From positions 2,781,283-2,845,282 of the forward strand of contig CAJINV010000004.1 in assembly GCA_905178155.1 (NCBI GenBank): a stretch of DNA of 64,000 bases, written 5' to 3'. This document shows, in pieces, positions 54,220-64,000 of the stretch. Position 1 is the stretch's first letter. Each line of letters starts with the position of its first letter. The position numbers were made by a program, and so were the translations under genes. The DNA is from Amoebophrya sp. A120 (lineage: Eukaryota > Sar > Dinophyceae > Syndiniales > Amoebophryaceae). A model generated the notes under the pieces. It saw nothing but the letters and a program-made list of their open reading frames with translations. It searched no databases and had not been told where the DNA came from.

Positions 54220-57200
54220 CTAATCAAAATCTTCAATACCAAACAGCCTTTGCTTCAGAGTTGTTCCATCTTTTTGTTTTTCCTGTGCTTCCTCCTGCTT
54301 GTTCTCCGAATGTTCTTCCAGAACAAGCCAGCTCCGTGCCTTCTCGCACTCGCGCGCCCACCTGTGGTAGTCGCCGCCCCCTTTCAAGATCAGCTGCGCG
54401 CCGAAAGAAAATCGTAATTGGTTTTCTACTTCTTCCCTTCGTGGTTCGGGTTCCTTGCAGCTACTAGCGCTCGAAGAAGACGATGACGAGGAAGACAGCG
54501 GTGCTCCTGTACTGTTCTCGCCAATATGGAGTACATGATCCCCTTCTAGCGGAAACCCGCGTTCTTGTCCTGCCGAAGAAGTGGAAGTGCTCTTCAGATG
54601 AAGTCCCGCGGTGTCATAATTCTTGTTCCCCAAGCCGAGTTCGTCCAAGGTCTGACGAGCGCGCTCTGCCGCCCGCTGTTCCGCCGCGCTTAGGCGCGCG
54701 CGGCAACTCCCGGCAATAGACGTGGAGGAAGACGAGGAAGTTCTCGTCGCGGGCGCGAAGGATGATGATTCCTTCAGGTGGTCCGTAATTGTCGCGTGCT
54801 TGCTGTCGCGACGAAGTGCTTGTATTGTACTTCCACACGACGTGGAGTCATTCTCGTTCTTTTCAAGTTCGTTCTCCCCAGCACGCATTTCTACTCTACG
54901 CCCGCCTTCCACTCCTGCCCCTGGCTCTCCATATCGGCTCGCAGCAGCAGCCGCGGCCTTCGAGCGCACGAAGCTCCGAATCAGGTCGGAGGAGACGGGG
55001 ACGCCGGCGCTCGACGCCGATATTATTGAATATTCGTCACTTGTAATAATTCCGGATCCACCACCTCGTGCCACAGCCGCCCCGTGCTTCTTGCTCTCCG
55101 CTTGGCCTGCGGCTTCTGTCGATGATGGAGCAACTGCGTCTCCTACTACCTTGACTTCTCCTGTCTGGTCGTGGTTCCTCGTCCCATGAGCAGCTTCTCG
55201 CGCAGAATCTGTAGCCGGAAGAATCCTCTTGACACCGTCAGGAGCTGCACCTGCAGCGCCAGCAGCCGCAGCGTCAATCGCGCCGAGAGCAGCTGCAGGG
55301 CTTCTTTCCGTCGCATCAGCTCCATGGGACGAGCTCCTTGACGACGTCGAGCCCGGCAGAAAGAGCTCGGCCAAAAACGACGTCCGCGCTCCGGAAGCCT
55401 CCTTCCGGAAAGAAGAGGAGGAACTACCGGTCGCGTAGGAGCTCTGCTGCTGCGTTGCAAATGAACTTGTGGTCGTCCTTGTATCTACTGAACCAGTGGG
55501 GCTGGTGTTTCTGTCCTGCTCGCGAACGCTACCAATGGCGCAGTCCTTCAGCTCTTTGTAGTCCTGTTCGGGAATACCGTCCAGCGGCGATCCCACAGGA
55601 GAGGCGGAGTACACCAACCCGTTGGAGGAAGTACATAATTGCTCCCCCGCGTTTATTTTCGATGTTTTTGACCCCCTAGAGCAAGAGACGTTCTTGTTCT
55701 CCTGGTTGTAGTTCTTGTAGTCCTTCGACACAGACTTATTCAGGCCGCAGGCGCTCCGCCAGTCCGTCTCTAAAACGGTTCTCGTGAAGGGCACCTGTTG
55801 GTTAAGAATACGCGCGGGTTCTTTAGGCTGGGCGGCGGCAGGTGGAGGCAGCACCTCCGCTACAGGTGCAAAGTTGACGCCATCGTCCCTTCTATCTTCG
55901 CGGCAGGCCGAGACGCTAACGTCATCAGATAGTGGTACAACTACACCCTCCACGCCAGGTGGTGTCGTGGCAATGTCAATGTGCTGAACATGATCTCCAT
56001 TTGCGCGATCTTCTGGTCCTTGTTGTCCTTTGCCGCAACTAGCGCGGCTCGCTCCACCGCTTGAAATAAGGTAATCAGCGGGAGCCTTGGTGGTAGTCGG
56101 CGTTATGAAAGACGAGTTCGGGCGGGCAGCTGCACCTGCGGCATGAGTAGCAGCACTGGTGGTGGTCGTTGTACTATGGTCCTGCTTGATACAAGCACCG
56201 TTTATTTGCATTTCCGCGGTGGCTGTCTGGCATGTTGATGTCCGTTCTCCGCCCACTGAAGCTGCGACACGAACGACCGGCGCAAACGTGAAATCGAGCC
56301 CACTTGCTTGCTCTTGATCACAACTATCCCCGACCTCGTGGCGCGACGACATCGGGCTATGTTTGTTGCGGTCCACAGGTGGTATCTGCGCTTCAACAGC
56401 TTGCTCCGGCGGGCCACCTGCGGGAGGCAGCTCCACACCCGCAATCGACGAGAGACTCTCGCTTGGCTGCGGCGCAGGTGATGGTGAAGGGGTAGCAGTG
56501 GCCGGCGAGGCATCCTCTGGGGACCGCGGCTGTGTCTCAGTAGAGGCAGCAGGTGCGCCGGGTGCTGGTAATATTGATGACGTCAACATGTTCGAGTTGT
56601 ATGAGATCATGTTGATGCAGTGCAGCAACTATGATCTATGAGTGCGACAACTAAGTAGAAAAATAAAAACGGACCTGTCGCTGTCTCTTCTGCTGCAGCC
56701 TCGGTGGAGGCGGTGCTGGACTTGTCATAGGAGGTAGAAAAATGATCTTTCTTGAGGGTATTAGCTCTGTCCTCTTTCGTCCCCTCCACGATCTCGACCT
56801 CCCCTCGAGCTTCCACATCATGCGCGTGGTGGTCTCCAGCTGCATGACCTGCCTTCGTCGAAGTGGCAGCAATCGAGCTACAACTTGCGCCTCGAGGTGA
56901 TGCTGATGTTGACGCCCGTGGACGAGGTGCTACTTCCTCCTGTGGAACACTACTATCGTCGGTGTTCCGGTCAGTCTTCTGATCCATCATCTTCTCGCCT
57001 TGTGCCTCGAATGGACTTTGCGCCGGGAGAGGTGCTTCGACTGGAGTCCCCTCTGCAATTGCGTCATCAGCAGGCCCAAGCAGAGGCTTTTCCTCTTGTT
57101 TTATTTCCGCAGTCTGTAGTTGCACTTCTTCCTCTCCATCTGCTGTTTGAGCCGGCAATCCGGAACTGGTGCCCTGCGCCTCCGAAATGACCTCGCCCCC

Positions 57201-58842
57201 GGTGGCCAAAGAAGAAGATCTAAAAGACGCCCTCGCGGCTGCACTTTTGGCGTTGTAGTGGTATCTCAATCTCGTCGTGCTGGTGGTTGACGATTGTTCA
57301 TCTTGTCCAGCAGGAGCAACTGACGTAGAAGTTGTTGTCATCCGCCGACCGCTGCGCCGAGCTACACCAGAGCTGCACCTGTTGGTGGAAACAAAATCTT
57401 CACGTCGTGCTGTGCAACTTTCTTGTGGCGCTTCAAGGTCCAGCTGGCCGCGTGCGGTGCTCCTGCTTGGTGAGGTTGTGGAAGTGATGGATCCACCACA
57501 ACTAGAAGCCTGCGGTCCAGCCCCTCCTTCCGCGTTCTTGTTCTTGGGAACGTCCATGTTTTCAACATCGTGGACGTCGCTCCCCGCAACGGCCTCCGTG
57601 TCACTACCGCTAGAGGCCGCACTGCTACTACTAGCTTCTGCTTCACCATCATCTTCAACCTGTTCCCCATCATACTGCCTCGTGTCCACGCCTTCCCGTG
57701 TGGCTCTTTCCCGAAGGCGTCGTGCTCCTGTTGGGCGTCCCCCGCCCCGGCGAGATTTTCGATGTGCGGCGGCCTCCGCGGCGGTGGCGGCGAACAAAAA
57801 CGTCCTCGCCGTAGTTGCACTATGAATTGCAAAAGAAGTTGCATCGCACACACTGACACTAGCAGTAACTGCATTTACAAATTTTCTCAGCACGAAAAAT
57901 AGAATTTATCATGCAGATTTATTACCTGAAGAATGATATTTTCGGCCTCGCGCCATCTCTTCATATTACGTTTTACTACGAGTACGATGTTACTTTTGCA
58001 CAGCAGGATATGCACCTTTATTCTGCGCTTGCTTGTTTCGGCTTAGCGGCTCGACGGGCTGGCTCTGATGGTTCGTTATCTCTGTTTCTTTCTGTCGCTC
58101 CTCCGGAACAACAACCTGCTGCTGCCCAAGCTTTCCTTTTGGACGGTCTGGATGATGTTCGTCGAAGTCCTCGTGGTCGATGTTGTCCTCCAGGAGAGCC
58201 GCGCCGTCTGCTCTCATTTCCTCTGGCGCTGCAGTTCCTGATGAGGCAACATCTGACGTGATCTCTTGTTTTTCAAGATCTTCCCCTTCGAGAGCTTGTG
58301 CATCGGTTTTTCGATCATTTGTCTCGCGGCCCGAAGGGACGACCAGCATCTCGGGGTCAGCAGAGCCACGATCGAGTTGTAGTTCCCCACCCTCCTGCTC
58401 TCCTGTTGATGTAGTATCGAAGTTCTCCAAGTAGCGTGAAACATCTATGGAGATCTCAAACGTTACATTCTCAACTGTTACATGAATTTGTCACGCAAGA
58501 CTACCTTAAGCCGCCACGTGATCAAGCTGCTTCGCATGACAAATCTCCGAGAGGCTAAGCAGCATCTAAATCTGTGCCAAATCTGTGATGCGAAAGCAGC
58601 GAGCTTGCCCCTTTGACTGTTGCCATTACTGCATCACAAATCCATGCAACGGTTGAGAATGTAAGAACAGTTGAGAATGCCATAACATCCCGCCGCACAC
58701 CCGAGCGTTTGGTCAGCTTTTCCTTGTGCCGATTCTTGGCCGCCGCGGTTGCAAGAAAGCCCCCGAGATGTCGAGGGGTCGTCTTGATGGTACCAGGAGG
58801 ACCCTCCAGCACAGGACTTCCTTCGACTTGGGTCAACATCAT
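54220..58842 (-). CDS. Very large low-complexity protein, about 1355 aa
   Basis: Exons 58842-58690, 58440-58016, 57815-56675 and 56564-54220. Start at the double ATG at 58842: MMLTQVEGSPVLEGPPGTIK, then AAAKNRHKEKLTKRSGVRRD|VSRYLENFD. The second join is QAQNKGA|TTARTFLF. The third is a GT-AG intron of 110 bp (EEAAAEETATA|PGAP type junction), in frame. The N-terminal 50 residues are basic and ordered-looking; the rest is rich in Ser, Thr, Ala, Glu and Gly. The C-terminus is ordered again (AEQRAAERARQTLDELGLG, QLRFSFGAQLILKGGGDYHR, WARECEKARSWLVLEEHSEN) and ends LFGIEDFD. No family recognised; a scaffold or nuclear protein is a guess. Confidence 0.65.
57821..58010. mobile_element. Introner, family A
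   Basis: Exact flanks TGCAC; ends TATGAATTGCAAAAG and TATCCTGCTGTGCAAAAG. Removal gives AQNKGA|TTARTF in frame. Confidence 0.9.
58446..58684. mobile_element. Introner, family D
   Basis: Exact flanks ACATC; ends TATGGAGATCTCAAACG and TATGGCATTCTCAACTG. Removal gives VRRD|VSRYLENF in frame. Confidence 0.9.
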
Positions 58843-59376
58843 CTTCAGCCCATTCCCTGCTCGCTCCTACTGCTCGTCCTGCTAGGGGCAATACAACATG
58901 AACAACGACTCTATAATGCACACGAAATTGATACAATACTGCCAACATAGCTGGAACATAACCGGGTAATTTTCATGAGTGCAAATTCCAAGATCGGACG
59001 GTTGCGTCAACCATTCCATTTTTATTGTGTGAGAAAGTCATTGGTGGACCACGTGGACCATCAGTAGTCTGCTCTCCGTTGTTTTTTTTGTTCAAGTTCA
59101 ACAAGAAGTTAGGCAACAACATGGAGGTGATGTTGACGACGTGCGTCCCCCTTTATTTGCCTTTGAAGCCATAATTCCATACGACAGAAATTTTTGACAC
59201 GAAGACTTCAATTTCATCCCTCTAGTTTGTTTGTTTGTTTGTAGTTATGCGTCAAGGTGGGAACGCGTTTACTCACCTTTTTTCTCTAGCGCTATTTCAA
59301 TAAAAGTTCATAGTTTATCCTTAATCCATATGAAGACTTTCAGTTCCACGAACATCGTGGAAGCCGATAATATATT
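58843..59376. other. Short intergenic stretch
   Basis: Upstream of the large low-complexity gene; includes a TTTG run near 59225. Nothing else recognised. Confidence 0.5.
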
Positions 59377-59757
59377 TCACCACATAGACATAACCAGCAG
59401 CATTATGGACGAGCCAGCGGCTGGCACAGGAACATCACCCAGCACGGTACTATGATGAAAACGAGGTGGACCAGAGTCGGCGTCGACGTGGACAGTCATA
59501 CTGCTCCCGCCCCTTCGTTTCGAGTTTGTTCTCGTTGTTGCTTTTTTCTGGTCGTCAAAAATGTTGACATGCTCCACGCCGACCCCGGGCGGGAGGACAA
59601 AAATCTTTACAGTTTGTTTATGTTGTAGAAATCGACATCGGCATTTTCGAATTATCATAACCAGGCAGCACAAGAAAGGAAACCATGCGAGAAAACATCC
59701 TGATCCTGATACTTGATTTCGCAAGAAGTGTCCGACAGATCCGAAGCCTGCTTCCAT
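59377..59757 (-). CDS. Small single-pass membrane protein
   Basis: 126 codons with a true ATG at 59757: MEAGFGSVGHFLRNQVSGSG, then a transmembrane run CFLAWFPFLCCLVMIIRKCR, a basic Cys-containing edge, and a soluble part FVLPPGVGVEHVNIFDDQKK. It ends with a second hydrophobic stretch AGSSIMLLVMSMW. No introner inside. No family recognised. Confidence 0.4.
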   Translation of the reverse strand: MEAGFGSVGHFLRNQVSGSGCFLAWFPFLCCLVMIIRKCRCRFLQHKQTVKIFVLPPGVGVEHVNIFDDQKKATTRTNSKRRGGSSMTVHVDADSGPPRFHHSTVLGDVPVPAAGSSIMLLVMSMW

Positions 59758-60362
59758 GAAGATCGTGATCCTTGCATTAACAACATTTCACAACACCTCA
59801 ACAGCGTAATGTTGACGCCGGTAGTACAAAAACTACATTCATCGTATGGTGGTAATGTTAAGTTCATCAGTCGTTAAACTTTTGAAATTCGTCTACAGTG
59901 CTGCATGCCAGCAGCAGCGCTGCCAATCACAGCAGATAAATTGTTAAACATAATTCTGGTTCGTATAATGGATTATTGTTTGCAGATTGCTATTGCATGC
60001 GTATAAAAATCAGAATAAAGAAGTGGAATTGTCCTTGTCGTCACAAGTAAGTTGTTGACTGTGTCGGTTCGAGTGTCCATTAGTTGGTGAGAATCATTTG
60101 CGATGGATAAATCATAATCTGTGGTGTACTAAGTTTTAGCGTCACCCTGTGTCAATTCGATTTCGTGTCGCGCGATTTTTTTTTTACAAGTTAACCAGCC
60201 CAAGAAAAACTTCTCACGGAGGTGGAAACATTTATTTTCACATGGTTAAATCTTACAGGTAAAAATTCCTCACATTTGTTTCCCCTGCGTAAAGGAGAAG
60301 AAAAGTTCGACATAATTATCGTCCTGTCGATTCGATAAGCCTACTTTGACTTTCCCCGATCA
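59758..60362. other. Intergenic stretch, no supported gene
   Basis: AT-rich, short ORFs only; contains the 3' flank of the coiled-coil gene. Confidence 0.5.
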
Positions 60363-62832
60363 TTAGCTTTCCCCCTCGGCTTTTTTCTTGGCACCACCAG
60401 GCTTCAGGACGTCAGGAACTTTGAACCCCATCTCGGTCATGATTACCGCTAGCTTCGCCGGGTCTCGGGTGGCGCTTATCCGGTGCAAAAACGTACCCTA
60501 CTGCACCCCAGAGTTGTCATGCATGTCTGCATGCGCAGAGGCAGAAATAAAACGCAGATCTCATCCGTGGGGGAGCGCGCTGCACATAGTTCCTTCTGTA
60601 TAAATATTCATCATGTAGTTCTAGTGATCAGCAAAAGAGACAAGATCTGTCGTCTCTCTTGTAGCATTCATCACAGCTGCTAGAGGACACGACTACGTAA
60701 ACGTATACTACTTTCGTGAGTCTCCAACTTGAATATTGTCATGCGGAGTACTAGTTCCCAAAAGTTGAAGTTCTGAGCTGCATTTGTGTGGCAAAAGTCG
60801 CATCTTGATGCTGGGGGGCGGGTGCGCTTTTACTACACAGGATAGCATTCAAGGCCTCCTCCTTCGAGCTGAGTTCGCGGAACATTTGGTTCTTGATGTC
60901 CATCGCGCGCTATGAGAGTGCACAACTCCCCTTCCCTTTCCTTTGTGTTGCATGAACAGCAACAAAAGCCCTGGCAAAGATGCAGCTTTTGCATCACAAA
61001 TTCCTCAAGGATTGTAGTGCTGTTTTGGATTCCGGAATCTGTCATGCAAACAGTGTTCACAGGCAAAAGGTGGATTTGGAAATTTGCATGACAAATGAGG
61101 GGGAGGGGGACGAGTTGTGCACTTTCATACGCGCGCAAACTGTGCATCCTTAGCCTCCGCTTTCGACCGCGTTTCTGCCACCTGATGTTGAATTTGATAA
61201 ACGGCTTTTTTCTATTGATTTTGCGGCTTCAAAAGTGCATGACGAGTGTGCTGCAGCTCCTTATTTTGTGCTGGCCCTTGCGAAGAGCTGCATGGTGGAC
61301 GATGACAAGTTCAACTCTAAGTTGTAGAAGATTTATCCACCATATTTCTACGCATTCATTTTCACATTCTATCACCTTGACGCAACTCTTTTCCTCGTCC
61401 TTCAACTCTAGTAGAACTTTGAACTGATGTTGCTGTTTTTAAGTACCCTTACCTTCAAAAGCGAACAGGTCTTCGCCATTTCCTGTGCCCGGAGTTTCGC
61501 CTGGTAATTTCGCTTCTGCAGTATCCTTTCCAAAAACTTCTACCACACCTCCTCCGACCCACAACATGCCGACAAGCTGAGGAAGATGATTGAAGCAGCT
61601 TGGAAAAATATTAAACAGCGACTGCAATTTCTACTGTAAAACTGAAGGAAAGAAACCACCAGCACTGCAGCACTTCTTCTACCGGCGCAGAAGTAGCTCT
61701 GATGCAGCTCTTCACTGTTTTTTTTTTTTGAAAGTTTATCTGCATCGATGCACAAATTATAAAGCGGAAGATCATAAATGGCACACGGAGTAAAAACTCT
61801 TGAGTGGTTCATGAAGATTCCTCGCATGATTACTATATTTCTGTGTCTCAGACTCAGTCACTCAATAGAATGGAAACGTTTTATCGAATCCTCGTGCAGG
61901 GAGGTGGGTGGAAGTTCTGGAAGAGCAGTCGTGCCATCGGATATGCAAGGCGCCGAAAGTCTCGTATTTCTGTTCCTTGTGCGTGAAAACGTCCATGCCG
62001 TTCTTGATTTTTAGGTCCTTGACGTAGCTCTATCCGAATGCACAACTTCTTTCCCTCCCAACTGTTTCTGGAGATGCTCCATTCATGGTAGAGTACGGCT
62101 TTTATTTCATGGAAAATTTACACGGGATTGCAGTGCTGGTGGGGCTGCCGCTGCTGGTACCCATCATGCAAACAGTCCAAGTTGTGTGTTTTGCATGGCA
62201 AGTAGTAGAGGGGGAAGTGCAGGGGTACACTCTGATAAGCTCACCCGCTCGTCCATGTGCTTGGATCGCTGCTCGTATATCAACCAGAAAAGTGTTAACC
62301 TTAACCGTCTTCGCAGATTGATGCAGTCACGCATGACAGATTGTGCCTAGCACGCATGCTATGCAAGACAAATTTCATGCTCTTTTCGCACCATGTGTTC
62401 TTGCATCACAAATTCCTCGTCCGTTATCGTTATCACTTTTTCCTGTGATACCGTACTTTTCGTGCCGACCCTTGGTTTCTGACATGATGCTACCCTTGTT
62501 GCTCGTCATCGTCAAATATGCATTGCAAAAGCGTGCTACTGGTACGTAATGAGTGAAAATCAAATACAAGTAGAAGTAGTAGTAATTGCATCGCATCAAT
62601 AAATTTTCTCAGAATCTTCAAGAATGGACGACTTTCTCTATCATGTAGAACTAAGACTCGGTAAGTAGCGAAGCACATCAGACGCTTGATCATGTCACGA
62701 AAGACTGCAATCCAATTGGGACACGACTTTTGCGTGGGATATGGAAAACCGTTCTCCCATTTTCTCCTTCACTGTCTGACTGCGGTCTTTCAAAAACTGC
62801 CTGCGAGACGAAGCGACGTCCTGGTTCATCAT
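60363..62832 (-). CDS. Small coiled-coil protein, complete, 7-8 exons
   Basis: Start at the ATG at 62832: MMNQDVASSRRQFLKDRSQT, VKEKMGERF|TMTSNKGS, ETKGRHEKYG|, LFWLIYEQRSKHMDERVS|, YVKDLKIKNGMDVFTHKEQK, YETFGAL|QKRNYQAKLR, AQEMAKTCSLLK|KKAVYQI, QHQVAETRSKAEAKDAQF|, MDIKNQMFRELSSKEEALN|, then SATRDPAKLAVIMTEMGFKV, PDVLKPGGAKKKAEGES and stop at 60363. Exons about 62832-62742, 62516-62451, 62309-62238, 62030-61944, 61521-61453, 61211-61130, 60910-60845, 60476-60363. The 61212-61452 intron is GT-AG; the other six are introners. About 220 aa, charged and helical almost throughout, which suggests a cytoskeletal or ciliary coiled-coil protein, but I cannot name the family. Confidence 0.72.
60477..60844. 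mobile_element. Introner, family A-like
   Basis: Ends TATCCGGTGCAAAAACG and TATCCTGTGTAGTAAAAGCG; flanks GCGCT/GCATT. Confidence 0.65.
60911..61129. mobile_element. Introner, family C
   Basis: Exact flanks CGCGC; ends TATGAGAGTGCACAACTCCC and TATGAAAGTGCACAACTCG. Closely related to 39594-39809 inside. Confidence 0.92.
61522..61943. mobile_element. Introner, about 420 bp
   Basis: TATCC at the left, GGATA at the right; flanks TGCAG/TGCAA. Removal gives YETFGAL|QKRNYQAK in frame. Confidence 0.7.
62031..62237. mobile_element. Introner, family C
   Basis: Exact flanks AGCTC; ends TATCCGAATGCACAAC and TATCAGAGTGTACCCC. Removal gives MDERVS|YVKDLK in frame. Confidence 0.88.
62310..62450. mobile_element. 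Introner, family E
   Basis: Right end TTTTTCCTGTGATA; flanks CCGTC/CCGTA. The frame needs a splice point a few bases off the repeat. Confidence 0.68.
62517..62741. mobile_element. Introner, family A
   Basis: Ends TATGCATTGCAAAAGCG and TATCCCACGCAAAAGTCG; flanks TCAAA/TGGAA. Confidence 0.7.
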
Positions 62833-62939
62833 TTTTCGGTTTTATACTAAGGGCAAATACTTCTTCAACTTTTACATTTAGTCTACCATTTTAGTAAAAG
62901 CTATGCTTTCTTTCGTCTATCTCACAACACCAGATGATA

Positions 62940-64000
62940 TCATGTTTTGATGAACGAAATCAGAACCGGGGAGGCAAGATGAAGGAGCCATCTCCTGCAG
63001 CTATGAATGTCGACATCATGTTGAAAAAGAAACTTGAACTTCAACACAAAAAAATATACCGCATAGTGTCCTTCGAACTTTTCGTGTTTTTCCAGGCGTT
63101 CCCGGGCCTGCTGCGCCAGTGTGTTTGCGACGTCCTCCTTTATTTTCGCGAACTTTCGCTGCGAGGCGTCAGGTATGCATTGCAAAAGCATCGTGCTCGT
63201 CATGCTTCTCGTAGTAATTGGAATTCATTGCAACGCTACAAAAACTAGAGCGGGGTAACAAATGCGCCGTTATCTCGCAGCCGCGAGTTAACCTTCCGGC
63301 CGGCCGGACGGTTAACTCGCGGTTTGAATGGTTCTCAGTTGCTGAACGAGCCCAAAACCTGCCCGCGTGGTTTGGGTAGGTGTTGGGCTGGTTGAGCAGC
63401 TGAGAACCATTCAAACCGCGAGTTAACCGCCCGGCCGGCCGGCCGGAGGGTTAACTCGCGGCTGCGAGTTAACGGCACATTTGTTACCCCGCGCCTACAC
63501 TACTTGGGCAGGAGTGTGACGAATTTGAATTTCTCATGCTGAATACCCGAAGAAACCAGGCATGTCATGCAATTATGAATATTACCACGTACGAGCACGA
63601 TGCTATGGCAATAAAGGTGGATAGCAGTCTGCGCCTCGATTTTGGCTTGGATCTCAGCCTTATGCATTGCAAATATGTCTGGGTCTGGGAGAATGCAGCT
63701 TGTCAACATGCAACGTCGCGACCACGAAAAAATCTGTCGTGTTGTATGAACCTCGTCCCCGCCAAAAGCCGCTCGCTAATTGCTAGGCAAAATAAGTAGG
63801 CGGATTTCTCTCTCATGCGGGAAAGGCATTAAGATACAAGGCCGCAGCTTATGTCGCGCAGTGGGAGGGTGAACGAGTGGACAGGGGGGAAAGAAGAACG
63901 CCAGAGGATGGGCAAGGGGAAAGATTTCTGACGCAGGGTGGGGCCAAGCATCTGCGCCGCTTCTTGTTGAGCGAACCAATGTGGAGCGCCATAGAGCCCG
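62940..64000 (-). CDS. Coiled-coil protein, 5' part beyond window
   Basis: The exon at about 63660-63624 reads AEIQAKIEAQT and joins across the introner at 63174-63623 to DASQRKFAKIKEDVANTLAQ and QARERLEKHEKFEG (63173 to about 63075), in frame. The frame stays open to a stop at 62940 with a non-helical tail (DVDIHSCRRWLLHLASPV), so another intron may start near 63070. Upstream of 63661 a family B introner begins and no further exon was found before the edge. No family recognised. Confidence 0.5.
63174..63623. mobile_element. Introner, family A, hosting a nested foldback element
   Basis: Both ends carry GCATCGTGCTCGT in mirrored orientation behind TATGCATTGC and TATCCACC; flanks TCAGG/GCAGT. 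Without the nested piece it would be about 200 bp. Confidence 0.75.
63248..63495. mobile_element. Foldback element with GCGGGGTAACAAATG ends
   Basis: Arms of about 45 bp and more are mirrored (GAGCGGGGTAACAAATG, CTCGCAGCCGCGAGTTAAC). Secondary palindromes CGCGAGTTAACC and GGCCGGCCGG and a second mirrored arm (GAATGGTTCTCAG, CTGAGAACCATTC) surround a short loop. Flanking ACTA on both sides may be the target duplication. Almost the whole element can fold on itself. Confidence 0.85.
63661..64000. mobile_element. Introner, family B, right end not found
   Basis: Left end TATGCATTGCAAATATGTC with GGGTCTGGGAG. The expected mirrored end is not present up to 64000, so it is longer, decayed or cut by the window. 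Confidence 0.5.

Overview
The window looks like nuclear DNA of a dinoflagellate-lineage protist, most probably a Syndiniales parasite of the Amoebophrya type. All genes I could reconstruct lie on the minus strand, which is the unidirectional array layout known in dinoflagellates. Genes are cut into short exons by dozens of small inverted-repeat introns (introner elements), as reported for Amoebophrya genomes. Telomere-type TTTAGGG repeats also occur. The genus is an inference; a search with the conserved genes (coatomer zeta, DEAD-box helicase, DCN1-like) would settle it.

Layout (minus-strand genes, left to right; 5' ends at the higher coordinate): DCN1-like neddylation factor running off the left edge (<1-927); a long secreted or membrane-anchored protein of about 650 aa (2501-8011); a DEAD-box RNA helicase of the DDX5/Dbp2 type (10115-15446); an ORF-poor stretch with GC-rich repeats (15.5-20.5 kb); a small two-hydrophobic-segment protein, paralog 1 (about 20.83-21.03 kb); two partly resolved genes (22.4-24.4 kb); a Ser/Gly/Ala-rich protein (24958-27342); a Cys-rich membrane protein (28828 to about 32.3 kb); a single-pass membrane protein and a probably linked upstream gene (32757-37809); coatomer subunit zeta (39543-41404); several weak ORFs (41.8-44.4 kb); paralog 2 of the small membrane protein (45883-47940); a short helical protein (49059-49820); a BTB/POZ-like protein (50247-51678); a gene with a helical, possibly ARM-like C-terminus (51753-53959); a very large low-complexity protein of about 1355 aa (54220-58842); a small membrane protein (59377-59757); a complete small coiled-coil protein (60363-62832); and a second coiled-coil gene running off the right edge.

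The main finding is the intron system. I located about 50 elements that start TAT, end ATA (or close variants), carry family-specific terminal inverted repeats, and are flanked by 5-bp direct repeats. Removing the element plus one repeat copy restores an open, sensible protein in most cases tested. Unrelated inverted-repeat families obey the same end rule and share the internal motif GCATnACAAAT. A minority of introns are ordinary GT-AG.

Two of these introns are unusual. Both are about 1.71-1.72 kb, and both look like a roughly 290-bp introner into which a GC-rich block of about 1.4 kb was inserted near one end, bounded by a long direct repeat (34 bp in one, 63 bp in the other) without detectable sequence similarity between the two. 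One of them interrupts paralog 2 exactly where paralog 1 has no intron. Other inserts are a 2.1-kb inverted-repeat element inside a GT-AG intron, a 640-bp inverted-repeat element carrying telomeric repeats and a 52-bp palindrome, and a foldback element nested in an introner.

Limits: exon edges were placed by eye from reading-frame continuity and the flanking repeats, so many are uncertain by a few bases. Families were recognised from memory of motifs; no search was run.
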